Shown here: positions 15,570 to 24,400 of the stretch, one piece after another
How positions within the stretch are numbered: position 1 is the first letter of the stretch
Layout: every line of letters begins with the position of its first letter
Source: a virus
Direction: 5' to 3' (one strand)
Virus record (IMG/VR): IMGVR_UViG_3300009001_000017
Span: 1-44,970 of that record
Length of the DNA stretch: 44,970 nucleotides
Position numbers and translations under genes: made by a program
The notes under the pieces: model-generated
The model's input: the letters and a program-made list of their open reading frames with translations, nothing else
Told to the model about the DNA's origin: nothing
Database searches by the model: none

Positions 15570-17014
15570 TGCAATTTTTCTACGACGGTCAAATTAGAAG
15601 ATATATTACTCAGATAGTAAGATTGATGAGCAATTTTAAGTTCAAAGACGGAGATGGCACTCTACGTACTATTCCTGTTATGTATGGCGACATCACAAGG
15701 CAGGTTGGACACATAATTCGTGATAATTCTGAAAACAAGATTATGAGTGCTCCAAGAATGGGTGTTTATATCACAAATTTAGAATTAGACAGAAACAGGT
15801 TGGCTGATGCAACATACATTTCAAAAGTACACATAAGAGAACGTGCTTATGATGAAAATAACAATGAATATATCAACACACAAGGAAAAAATCACACTGT
15901 GGAAAGATTAATGCCTACGCCTTACACTTTGAGTGTGGCAGTAGATTTATGGTCAACCAACACGGATCAAAAATTACAGATCATGGAACAAGTATTGATG
16001 TTGTTTAATCCTAGTTTAGAAATACAGACCACAGATAATTATGTGGACTGGACCAGTTTGAGTGTGGTTGAAATTGCCAACATTAATTTTAGTAGTAGAA
16101 CAATACCAATGGGAACAGATTCTGAAATTGATGTGGCGACACTTAATTTTACAACACCTATTTACATATCTCCACCTACCAAAGTTAAAAAACTAGGTGT
16201 GGTTACACAAATTATTGCCAGCATATACAATGAAAAAACAGGCAATATTGATCTTGGACAAAGCATGCCTGAATTACAAGCATACTCAGATGATTATTCT
16301 AAAAGTGTTAAGTCAACTGTCACAAAAGACGCCCAAGGTAATATTGACACCAGTGTTACCACAAAACAAGATGCAGATTCTGTGTTGGCTACAACAGCCA
16401 TCCAATATGATATTCTTGTGATGAACAACATAGCACAAATTATAGACAAAGGTATAGCAGGACAAGTTAGTTGGAAAGGTTTGATAGAATCTTTGCCAGG
16501 TAGTTACAATGCTGGTTTGAGTAAATTGCTACTTAATAGACAAGATATAAATCAAAGAGTAGGAGGAACTTTTGCTATCAACGAACTTAATGAAACTCAA
16601 CTTATAATAAATTGGGATGAAGATACCATTCCTACAGACACAGTGTTTGCTGGAGCAACTTCAAGAGGCACAGTGGACTACATAATTGATCCTACAAAAT
16701 TCAATCCATCAACAGTGAAAAATACAGGGACAAGATTTTTATTACTGGCTGACATAATTGATACAAGTTCCAATGATCCTAGTGCTCAAGCATGGGACGG
16801 TTCTACAGCAGGTGAAAATGATATTATTGAATGGAACGGTTCAGAGTGGACTGTGCTGTTTGATGCAAGTGCAAACACGATCAGCAGTGATAACTTTAGT
16901 ACCAAATTTATCACAAATCTAAATACCGGAATTCAATACAAATGGACTGGTGAACAATGGCTATTATCATTTGAAGGCGAATATCGTAAAGGAACCTGGC
17001 AGATTCAACTCTAA
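15569..17014 (+). CDS. gp15: Proximal tail sheath stabiliser (gp15)
   Basis: The product is 481 residues; T4 gp15 is 272. The first 220 residues match the family: MQFFYDGQIRRYITQIVRLM, IPVMYGDITRQVGHIIRDNS, APRMGVYITNLELDRNRLAD, a stretch VERLMPTPYTLSVAVDLWST, QIMEQVLMLFNPSLEIQTTD and NFTTPIYISPPTKVKKLGVV. It caps the tail top and joins it to the neck. The C-terminal half is an addition ending in modules such as DIIEWNGSEWTVLFD and GIQYKWTGEQWLLSF, related to those in gp14 and gp18. It is coupled to the preceding small gene by TAATG. Confidence 0.92.
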   Translation: MQFFYDGQIRRYITQIVRLMSNFKFKDGDGTLRTIPVMYGDITRQVGHIIRDNSENKIMSAPRMGVYITNLELDRNRLADATYISKVHIRERAYDENNNEYINTQGKNHTVERLMPTPYTLSVAVDLWSTNTDQKLQIMEQVLMLFNPSLEIQTTDNYVDWTSLSVVEIANINFSSRTIPMGTDSEIDVATLNFTTPIYISPPTKVKKLGVVTQIIASIYNEKTGNIDLGQSMPELQAYSDDYSKSVKSTVTKDAQGNIDTSVTTKQDADSVLATTAIQYDILVMNNIAQIIDKGIAGQVSWKGLIESLPGSYNAGLSKLLLNRQDINQRVGGTFAINELNETQLIINWDEDTIPTDTVFAGATSRGTVDYIIDPTKFNPSTVKNTGTRFLLLADIIDTSSNDPSAQAWDGSTAGENDIIEWNGSEWTVLFDASANTISSDNFSTKFITNLNTGIQYKWTGEQWLLSFEGEYRKGTWQIQL

Positions 17015-17017
17015 ATA
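17010..17017 (+). promoter_or_regulatory. Possible late promoter octamer TCTAAATA before the metabolic operon
   Basis: TCTAAATA overlaps the gp15 stop and lies 9 bases before the NUDIX ATG at 17027. It is a weaker match with a longer spacer, so its activity is uncertain. Confidence 0.35.
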
Positions 17018-17026
17018 ATTAACTGT

Positions 17027-17461
17027 ATGACCAAGAAGATTATTGGATGCGGTGCATTATTCTACAGCAAAGAAACCAATCGTTTTTTATTGCTACACAG
17101 GACTCAAAGCAAACAGAACAGAGTGTGGGGATTAGTTGGAGGCATGACCACCAATGAACGTCCATGGGAAGGACTTCAACGTGAGATTAAGGAAGAAGTT
17201 GGTGATGTTAAAATATTAAAAACTATTCCAATGGAAACTTTTATTAGTAATGACGAAGCATTTTTATATCACACATATTTGTGTATTGTTGGTCCAGAAT
17301 TTTTACCAAAATTAAACAAAGAACACAATGGATATGCATGGTGTAGTTTTAATCATTGGCCTAAACCTTTACATCAAGGACTCCGAAAAACTTTGCAATC
17401 TAAAACCAATCAAACTAAATTGGAAACTGTGTTCAAAATTATCAAATTTTTAGATGATTAA
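17027..17461 (+). CDS. NUDIX hydrolase
   Basis: The 144-residue product has the full NUDIX box GGMTTNERPWEGLQREIKEE and then VGD at about residues 38-60, fitting G-x5-E-x7-R-E-x-x-E-E-x-G, the metal-binding loop that cleaves nucleoside diphosphates linked to another group. The N-terminal strand CGALFYSKETNRFLLLHRTQ is typical. The substrate cannot be read from sequence. Because its 3' end overlaps hldE by 8 bases, an NDP-sugar or ADP-sugar is plausible, but housecleaning of nucleotides is equally possible. It is the first gene of a six-gene run that continues to 21315. Confidence 0.85.
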   Translation: MTKKIIGCGALFYSKETNRFLLLHRTQSKQNRVWGLVGGMTTNERPWEGLQREIKEEVGDVKILKTIPMETFISNDEAFLYHTYLCIVGPEFLPKLNKEHNGYAWCSFNHWPKPLHQGLRKTLQSKTNQTKLETVFKIIKFLDD

Positions 17462-18722
17462 GATTATAGGAGACATAATGTTGGATGTTTGGGTACAGGG
17501 AGAATGTACTAAAGTATCTCCTGAAGCATCGGCCCTTGTGTTACATGAACACAGTCGAGATTACAACATAGGCGGAGCAGGAAACCTCGCTTTAAACCTA
17601 TCAAATCTCGGCGCAGACACGTATCTTTATGGATCGGTGGGCAACGATGCCCCTGGTCACAAAATCCAAGAGATTTTACTGCACAACAACATCAAAACGT
17701 ATCTGTGCCAGGATGCTGTAACAACCAGTACCAAAACACGTATGATAGGTCCTGACGGACAACATCTATTGAGATTGGATAAAGAACAGCATTATGAAAG
17801 TGAAGAACCTCAGAACAACCTTATCAAAGATTTAACTGAAGACGACGTGGTCATTGTGAGCGATTACAACAAAGGAGTTGTTAAACAAAATCTAATAAGA
17901 CAGATTGAAAACAAAGTAAAAAGAATATATGTAGATCCAAAACAACATCCTAACACATATTATGGTGCTTATCTTGTGAAACCCAACATGAAAGAATATG
18001 AAGCATGGTTTGGCAAGTTTGATCCACACACAGCAGAAATAAAAAGAGTACACAATTATTGGCAATGGTTGATTGTGACTGATGGTGCTAACGGCATTCA
18101 TGTGATTGGAGACAATGTGTATCAACACATAACGGGCAAGTCAGTTGAACTCGCAGATGTGAGTGGCGCTGGCGATACAGTGCTGGCAATCATTGTGTAT
18201 TATCATGAAATGGGTTACTCCATGGTAAATGCCAGTGAATTAGCACTCAAAGGAGCAAGTAGTGTTGTTCAACATCGCGGAGTCACTGTGGTTAAGAAAA
18301 GTGACATAGAAGATAGAGTGGTATGGACTAATGGTGTGTTTGATATACTACATGTTGGACATTTAGAATTATTAAAATTTGCGAAACAACAAGGGGATAA
18401 ATTGATAGTTGGTATTAATTCCGATCACAGCGTGAAAAGATTAAAGGGCGAATCTAGACCTTACAATAATGTTGATGAAAGACAGAATCAACTGAAACAA
18501 CTACCATGGGTAGATGATGTTGTGGTGTTTGACGAGGACACTCCTAAACAAGCAATAAAGAATATATCGCCAGATGTTATTGTAAAAGGCGGAGATTACA
18601 CAGTGGAAACAACTGTGGGAAATGAGATGGCTGAAGTTGTTATATTTCCCACTGTCAAAGGTTTTTCTACTACAAACTTAACGGAAAAGGTTAAACGTAA
18701 TGCAGAAAACAATAAAAAATAA
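17454..18722 (+). CDS. hldE: HldE: heptose-7-phosphate kinase / heptose-1-phosphate adenylyltransferase
   Basis: The 422-residue bifunctional enzyme fits E. coli HldE (477) with a compact N-terminus and linker. The kinase domain (1-280) is ribokinase-like: GDIMLDVWVQG, VSPEASALV, IGGAGNLALNLSNLGA and the phosphoryl-transfer motif DVSGAGDTVLA (GAGD at 238-241). The second domain (from about 288) is a nucleotidyltransferase: WTNGVFDILHVGHLELLKFA with HVGH at 300-303, GINSDHSVKRLKG, RPYNNVDERQ and DVIVKGGDYT. It converts D-glycero-D-manno-heptose 7-phosphate to the 1,7-bisphosphate and, after dephosphorylation, to ADP-heptose. GmhA and GmhB activities are not seen here. It overlaps both neighbours (8 and 23 bases). 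HldD lies three genes downstream. Confidence 0.93.
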   Translation: MIKIIGDIMLDVWVQGECTKVSPEASALVLHEHSRDYNIGGAGNLALNLSNLGADTYLYGSVGNDAPGHKIQEILLHNNIKTYLCQDAVTTSTKTRMIGPDGQHLLRLDKEQHYESEEPQNNLIKDLTEDDVVIVSDYNKGVVKQNLIRQIENKVKRIYVDPKQHPNTYYGAYLVKPNMKEYEAWFGKFDPHTAEIKRVHNYWQWLIVTDGANGIHVIGDNVYQHITGKSVELADVSGAGDTVLAIIVYYHEMGYSMVNASELALKGASSVVQHRGVTVVKKSDIEDRVVWTNGVFDILHVGHLELLKFAKQQGDKLIVGINSDHSVKRLKGESRPYNNVDERQNQLKQLPWVDDVVVFDEDTPKQAIKNISPDVIVKGGDYTVETTVGNEMAEVVIFPTVKGFSTTNLTEKVKRNAENNKK

Positions 18723-19317
18723 TAAAATCATAATAGATAATCTGTGTCCTAAACCAGAAGCAGATGCTATCAATGAAATATATGTTGGAGAGCATTTTCC
18801 ATGGTATTTTAAAAACTATGTTGTGGACGAAACTATGATAAAAGACGGCACAGAAAATTATCAATATCAATTTACACATCATTTGTTAAGAGAAGACGGA
18901 AATATAGTCACTGAACAAAATTATTGGCAAGCACTGTTTCCAATTTTCAACAGAATACACCCTAATACTTTTGTAAGAATAAAAGCCAATCTTGTGCCCA
19001 GAGCAGACAAAGTAGTGGTGCACGGATTCCATGTTGATTGTATGGTTCCTTTTAGCATCACAGGAATTTATTACTGCAACACCAATAATGGCTACACAGC
19101 ATTTGAAGATGGAGACCAAATTGAAAGTGTACAAAACAGATTAGTTTTGTTTCCAAGCAACATGAAACACTCTGGATCCACATGCACAGATGCTAATTCA
19201 CGTGTTGCAATTAATATAAATTTTATTCCCAGATATGTGGAAGACTCTATGTACAAAGATATAATAGATGTTGAAGTGTGGAATCAAATTCAAAAATGGT
19301 GTGATAAAGTAGAATGA
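18700..19317 (+). CDS. 2-oxoglutarate/Fe(II)-dependent oxygenase, prolyl-hydroxylase-like
   Basis: The 205-residue product has the jelly-roll iron triad HVD (H111, D113) and H157 in SNMKHSGST, with R168 in NSRVAININF as the 2-oxoglutarate anchor. Strands FVRIKANLVPR, ITGIYYCNTNNGYTAFEDGD and RLVLFPSN are typical of the prolyl 4-hydroxylase-like group. The substrate is unknown. It is embedded between hldE (23-base overlap) and the SGNH gene (ATGA overlap), so it may act on a sugar or on a protein of the same modification pathway. It is unrelated in detail to the oxygenase at 12511-13155. Confidence 0.8.
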   Translation: MQKTIKNNKIIIDNLCPKPEADAINEIYVGEHFPWYFKNYVVDETMIKDGTENYQYQFTHHLLREDGNIVTEQNYWQALFPIFNRIHPNTFVRIKANLVPRADKVVVHGFHVDCMVPFSITGIYYCNTNNGYTAFEDGDQIESVQNRLVLFPSNMKHSGSTCTDANSRVAININFIPRYVEDSMYKDIIDVEVWNQIQKWCDKVE

Positions 19318-20099
19318 AATTATTAACTTTTGGATGCAGTTATACCAACTACTATTGGCCCACGTGGAGTGATCTTTTAGGACATCAGTTTGACGATTAT
19401 CAAAATTGGGCTATCAGTGGTCTGGGTAACAATGCAATCATGCAAAGACTGAACGAAGCCGTAACATCTAACACACTGAATAAAGATGATGTTGTGGTTG
19501 TGCAGTTTACAGATTTGAATAGAATTGATATGCATAGCATTGGTATATTGCCTTTCGGAAATTGGCGTGCCGGAGGAAACATTTGGATGAAACCCAGTGA
19601 AGAACCTTGGATCAGAGACACATGGAATGAAGACAGTTATGCCTACATGAATCACAACTATATCAGTATGACGATGAATTTTTTAAAAAACCTACCTTGT
19701 AAATGGGCAGTAACCAGCAGTGTGGATTTACCACAAATATTGGCAGATAAGGAATTTGTTCATAATAAAAACATTTATAGTAATTGGATAAAACCAATCC
19801 AACTTCATGCAGATGAATCAAATAGTCCAGTAGTTAATGTGAAATACAAAGACGCAGACTCCATAAGTTTGTTTACAAAAAAACAAAAAATAGATCAAGA
19901 CAGGCATCCATCTATTAATACCTATGCCCGTTGGGTGAAAAAATACTTGGCACCAAAACTTGATTTAGATATCAAAGACAATGAATTTTTAAATCACTAT
20001 TTGACAAATGATGAGATCGATGTTAATATGATAGATAAAACAAACTTGTACTACACAAAATTTAAATGGGCAGGCAAGTATCAATATTTTGGATATTAA
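19314..20099 (+). CDS. SGNH/GDSL-like hydrolase
   Basis: The 261-residue product begins LTFGCSYTNYYWPTWSDLLG, with the block I nucleophile S9 in GCS, an SGLGNNAI block with N40, VVVQFTDLNR (a strand equivalent to block III) and DRHPSINTYARWV with H198 as the probable catalytic base. SGNH enzymes cleave or transfer ester groups, often acetyl, on sugars and lipids. In this operon a sugar O-esterase or transferase role is reasonable but not shown. It overlaps the upstream oxygenase by ATGA and abuts hldD directly (TAAATG). The C-terminal 50 residues are not recognised. Confidence 0.72.
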   Translation: MKLLTFGCSYTNYYWPTWSDLLGHQFDDYQNWAISGLGNNAIMQRLNEAVTSNTLNKDDVVVVQFTDLNRIDMHSIGILPFGNWRAGGNIWMKPSEEPWIRDTWNEDSYAYMNHNYISMTMNFLKNLPCKWAVTSSVDLPQILADKEFVHNKNIYSNWIKPIQLHADESNSPVVNVKYKDADSISLFTKKQKIDQDRHPSINTYARWVKKYLAPKLDLDIKDNEFLNHYLTNDEIDVNMIDKTNLYYTKFKWAGKYQYFGY

Positions 20100-20912
20100 A
20101 TGAAAATTTTAGTTACAGGCAGTGACGGATTTATAGGAAAAAACCTTATTAATCATTTGAGTAAAAATCACACAGTTGAAGGATTTGAATATACTCCCAA
20201 TGTTTATCCAGATGCTTCTAAATACGATTGGATTATCCATTTAGGTGCAATTAGTTCAACCACAGAAACAAATGTTGATAAAATTTTAACACAAAATTAC
20301 GAGTACAGCATGAGATTGTTGCAGATGTGTGAACAGATGGGAACAAACTTTCAATATGCCAGTTCAGCAGGAGTTTATGGAAACACACACGAGTTCAACG
20401 AAGAAAGCGACTGTCATCCTCAATCTCCCTATGCATGGAGCAAATATCTTTTTGATAGATTTGTTAAACTAGCAGGCGAATTCAATGTGTTGGTGCAAGG
20501 TTTTCGATACTTTAATGTGTATGGTCCTCATGAAGAACACAAAGGAAATCAAATGAGTCCGGTGAGTAAATTTGTTCAACAAGCAAAAGACAATAACACA
20601 ATAAAAATTTTTAACAATAGCGAGCATTATCAAAGAGATTTTGTTTCGGTGCATGATGTTTGTGAGGTACACAAACAAATGCTTGATGTAGATAAATCAG
20701 GAATTTACAATGTTGGAACCGGTTCTTGCACCAGTTTTAAACGTGTGGCAGAAATAATTGCCAAAAAACACAATGCTAACATAGAAGAAATACCCATGCC
20801 TGACAGTGTAAAACAGCATTATCAAAGTTACACCAAGGCAGACAATTCTAAAGTAAATAGATTAGTAAAAATAGATTGGAGCACTGTAGAACAATATGTC
20901 AACGCACAATAA
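20100..20912 (+). CDS. hldD: HldD: ADP-glycero-manno-heptose 6-epimerase
   Basis: The 270-residue product (E. coli HldD is 310) is an NAD(P)-dependent extended short-chain dehydrogenase: Rossmann VTGSDGFIGKNL (G7, G10, G13), YASSAGVYG, the catalytic Y111-x3-K115 in YAWSK, and the HldD-specific GFRYFNVYGPHEEHKGNQMS with K148, followed by QRDFVSVHDV and IYNVGTGSCTSFKRVAEIIA. It converts ADP-D-glycero- to ADP-L-glycero-D-manno-heptose, the donor for heptosyltransferases. HldE upstream makes its substrate. The match extends through the C-terminal region (EEIPMPDSVKQHYQSYTKAD), so this is more than a generic epimerase. Confidence 0.9.
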   Translation: MKILVTGSDGFIGKNLINHLSKNHTVEGFEYTPNVYPDASKYDWIIHLGAISSTTETNVDKILTQNYEYSMRLLQMCEQMGTNFQYASSAGVYGNTHEFNEESDCHPQSPYAWSKYLFDRFVKLAGEFNVLVQGFRYFNVYGPHEEHKGNQMSPVSKFVQQAKDNNTIKIFNNSEHYQRDFVSVHDVCEVHKQMLDVDKSGIYNVGTGSCTSFKRVAEIIAKKHNANIEEIPMPDSVKQHYQSYTKADNSKVNRLVKIDWSTVEQYVNAQ

Positions 20913-21315
20913 GAATGGTAAAATAACAAAAGGCTGGGGCTACGAAGTTATATGGGCTTCTAATGAACATTATTGTGGAAAATTCTTAGTCTTTACAAAA
21001 AAAGATGCAAAATTTTCTATGCACTTTCATAAAAACAAAGACGAAACTTGGTTTGTTAACGACGGTGAATTCAAATTAAGGTACATAGATACAAAAACTG
21101 CAACACTTTACGAAAAACCTTTAAAGACCGGTGACACTTGGCATAATCCTCCATTATTGCCACACCAATTAATTTGTACAACTGATACAGGCAGTGTAAC
21201 AGAGGTTAGTACAATGGATGATCCGGATGACAACTACAGAGTTATTCCTGGCGATGGACAAAAGGATCCTGTTAATCCTGCTGATCAGCAGAATATAGCA
21301 AAAAAATTATTGTAA
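20896..21315 (+). CDS. Cupin-domain protein, phosphomannose-isomerase-like
   Basis: The 139-residue single cupin has the metal motif MHFHKNKDETWFVNDGEF (H43, H45, E50, G57; H-x-H-x4-E-x6-G) and a second motif around PPLLPHQLI. The N-terminus KGWGYEVIWASN resembles type II phosphomannose isomerase cupins, which act on sugar phosphates or NDP-sugars. Its exact reaction cannot be told; isomerase or epimerase work on a sugar is likely given hldD directly upstream (17-base overlap). It is the last gene of the rightward operon. Confidence 0.75.
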   Translation: MSTHNKNGKITKGWGYEVIWASNEHYCGKFLVFTKKDAKFSMHFHKNKDETWFVNDGEFKLRYIDTKTATLYEKPLKTGDTWHNPPLLPHQLICTTDTGSVTEVSTMDDPDDNYRVIPGDGQKDPVNPADQQNIAKKLL

Positions 21316-21316
21316 A

Positions 21317-21340
21317 AGATTAAAATTATCTAATTTTTTT
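21317..21340 (+). terminator. Possible weak terminator at the convergence point
   Basis: AGAT-loop-ATCT followed by AATTTTTTT lies just after the cupin stop. The stem is short and AT-rich, so it is weak. It would separate the rightward operon from the convergent fibre operon, whose last stop is at 21326. Confidence 0.3.
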
Positions 21341-21451
21341 ATTGATATAACGCACGGCAACGTATACTGCTAATCCTAACAAAATATACACACTACCATC
21401 GAACCATGATATTTCATTCAATAAGTCTGCTGTAATAAAAGACAAATCCAT
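21326..21451 (-). CDS. 41-residue single-pass membrane protein
   Basis: This reading frame encodes MDLSFITADLLNEISWFDGS, then a hydrophobic helix (residues 20-35, VYILLGLAVYVAVRYI) and a basic end NKKIR. Its ATG overlaps the stop of the 2327-residue gene (TAATG), indicating coupled translation. An acidic N-terminus and basic C-terminus predict the C-terminus inside. The function is unknown. It is the last gene of the leftward fibre operon, and its stop lies only 10 bases from the convergent cupin stop. Confidence 0.65.
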   Translation of the reverse strand: MDLSFITADLLNEISWFDGSVYILLGLAVYVAVRYINKKIR

Positions 21452-24400
21452 TACGCTTGTGCTTCAGACCAACGCAGTGTAACTGTTGCATTAACACCAC
21501 CTGTACCACCAGTTCTGAAAATGTTAATTGCTAACACGTCAGGACCATTAGGGAACGTACCTCTGCCACCCAGTGTGGTGTTGGTCAATTCTTGGATTGT
21601 GTTCAATGCAAGTGTTGATCTTTCTCCAGGCTGTGCAACAAATGAGAAAATACTTTGACCCGGTTGTGCATATGGAGGTTGACCAAATTTAAATGAAACA
21701 GCAGTACCACCTGCTATTGCGCCACTGAATGATTGGTTAAATGTAACACGATAGTAGTTTGTAGAACCAAATGAAGTGACAGGTGCTATTGATACTATCG
21801 ACGAACCTGCTGGAAATTCTGTGCTGGTGTCTACATCAACTTCAGTACCAGTTGTGGCTCCTAATGCTAGCCATGATGCTTCCTGGAAGAATAGGTAGTT
21901 GGAGTTTGCAATAGAACCACCATAACTGAAGTTAACTGCTTCACCTTGGCTGATTCCCGTGTGTCTCTGAGAGAAGTACACCAGATAGTAATTTCCTCTG
22001 TCCTGAATCTGTGTCACTGTGGTTCCTGCTGGGAATTGACTAGATGTCACCTCCATACCAACTACGTGACCTTTGTTTTCCCAATCTGCGTCTAGGAAGT
22101 ATGCATAGTTTCTATTACCTCCCAAGCCAAACCAGTGGTTGGATGTAGAGGTCATAGCATTTGTTGTTAATGCTGTTGCTGTGGTCGAAACTGTACCTGA
22201 GTTCCATACAACTGAACCACCTGGAGCAATTTGAGCAAATGATGGTTGACCACCTTGTGCAACTCCTGTTAAATCTGTCCAACCAATATCACTTGGATCA
22301 ACTGGATAGTTTTGTGGATTTAGAATTCCGTTAATTACAATCTGACCTGCGGCTTGACCCGCTTGTGGATCCTCTGTGGTAATTTCTAATCCATCCAATA
22401 GCAATTGGGCTCTGTTTAACAAGTCTCTATCACCTAAATCACCAGTTAATGCGTTGGACACTGAAGGAGCCAATCTCAATAGGAACACTGTCTGTCTTGT
22501 GGTTGTGATGTCTAACCCTGTTGCAGAGTAACTGAACAAGTATCCTCTGTCTTCATCAAAGTTACCATCTGTAATAAATGCTGATCCCCAGTGTGATATA
22601 ATTGGTGATGACGTATTGGATATCAATACCACTCCGGTGTTTCTAAAGTGTTCTGAAGCAATACCAGCCGTGTAGTTTCTGGTGGCTCCTGAAGCAAAGT
22701 TTGTTAATTGTGCTCCACGAGTACAACCTGTCAATTTATCGTTTTCAACTCCTGTGAATGTGATAATTTCGTTGTCAACGTACACAGTACCACCTGTTGG
22801 TGGAAAGAAAGAAGCATCAATCAAAGGCAGTTCAGTTGCTGTTGCTGTTACATTAGATTCTAGTTTTCCACTAGGTCCTTCGTTGGCTACTTCATAACGC
22901 ACAGGTTGGTTACCTGTTCTCATAAATGCTTCTGTGTTTACGTTTGAATTACGCATCCTGTGGGCAAAAACGAAATTACCATCTGCTCCCCTGGTCATAA
23001 AATCAATGAAACCTGCACCATACCATGAAAACTGTATCCCAATCATCTGCATCTTGCCTGGATCAAAATTGTATCCGCTTGGGCCTGTGCCATCGATTTT
23101 GTCTAAATTGAATTCTGATTGTTTTGCAACTTTGTCTAAAACCAAACATGCTTTTACTCCTTGTGATACGTTGACACCTCTGTAATCCGGAGTAACATAC
23201 ATTTCTGTGTTGGATGTAACTTGGTTGACAACGTGAGTCATACCTCTGATAACAATTCTGTCACCTGCTTTGACTTGTTCTCTAAATCTTGTGCTTTCTC
23301 CTGATACTGTGTTTGAATCTGGAGTCACTGTCACAGTTCCTGTCATCTGTCTTGTTGATGTTCTTTGTACGAATGATAAATTTGTTCCATCATACTGCCA
23401 GAAAATACCGTTTTGATCATCAAATGTTCCTGAACGCACAGTTGCTCCATTCCAATTGGACAATGATACTTGAGGTTGATCACCAAACTCTGCTATTGTA
23501 CTTCCTAAAGATTGAACTGCTAAAACTGTAAATTGTCTTTCACCTATTACACTTGCCACAGTGTAATAATTGTTGTATCCAGAAGTTTGAATACCGATCA
23601 ATCTCACTCTAGCACCTACTTGTAAACCATGGTCTGTGTCATCAGTTGTCACTGTAATTGTTGAACCCACAGCAGTACCATCTGCTGTAACATTTAATAA
23701 GTCATAACTTGGTGCAAACAAGGCACCAGTTGTGTACATGATACCTTTACCTGATTGATATCTAATGTATTTTTTACTTTGACGTATTGCTTGCGATCCG
23801 TGTTGTGGACCTCCAGTACCCAATTGTACACCACCATCAAATGGTCTGTGAACAAAGAATGAATCTGGTCTTACATAAATGAATCCTTGCCATGCGTCAT
23901 CAGTTATTGTTCCTGGTGCTCTCACTTGGTATCTTAATTGAGATTGACTTGGAATTGATGTTGCTAAAAACGGTCCTGATGCTAACAAGTGATTGTTACT
24001 ACCATCATCTGATTGAATTGTAACTAAGAACGAATCTCCAGGCACAAGTCCGTGTGGAGTTTCAAAGTCAACTTGCATAGTTGCCAATGCGGCATATGTC
24101 AATGTTGTAGCACTTGGAATACTGTTGTTGGTTGGTTCAGAAACTGTTATACTTGAGTAAACTGATATTCCTGTTCCCGAAGCCGCTGTACCCGTGTGTG
24201 TATTTGCTAACACGTCACCATTTGTAGCAACAGATTGTACTCTAACTGTGACATCATTTGCCGGAGATGATCCGCCTAAACTTTGTCCTTGTAGAGTTAT
24301 TCTATCTCCAACAGCATAATTTGAACCGCTTGTTGATACTATTACTTCTGTGTAATTGGTTGACGAATCGTCTGTTGTGGATCTTGTTACGCTGAATGTT

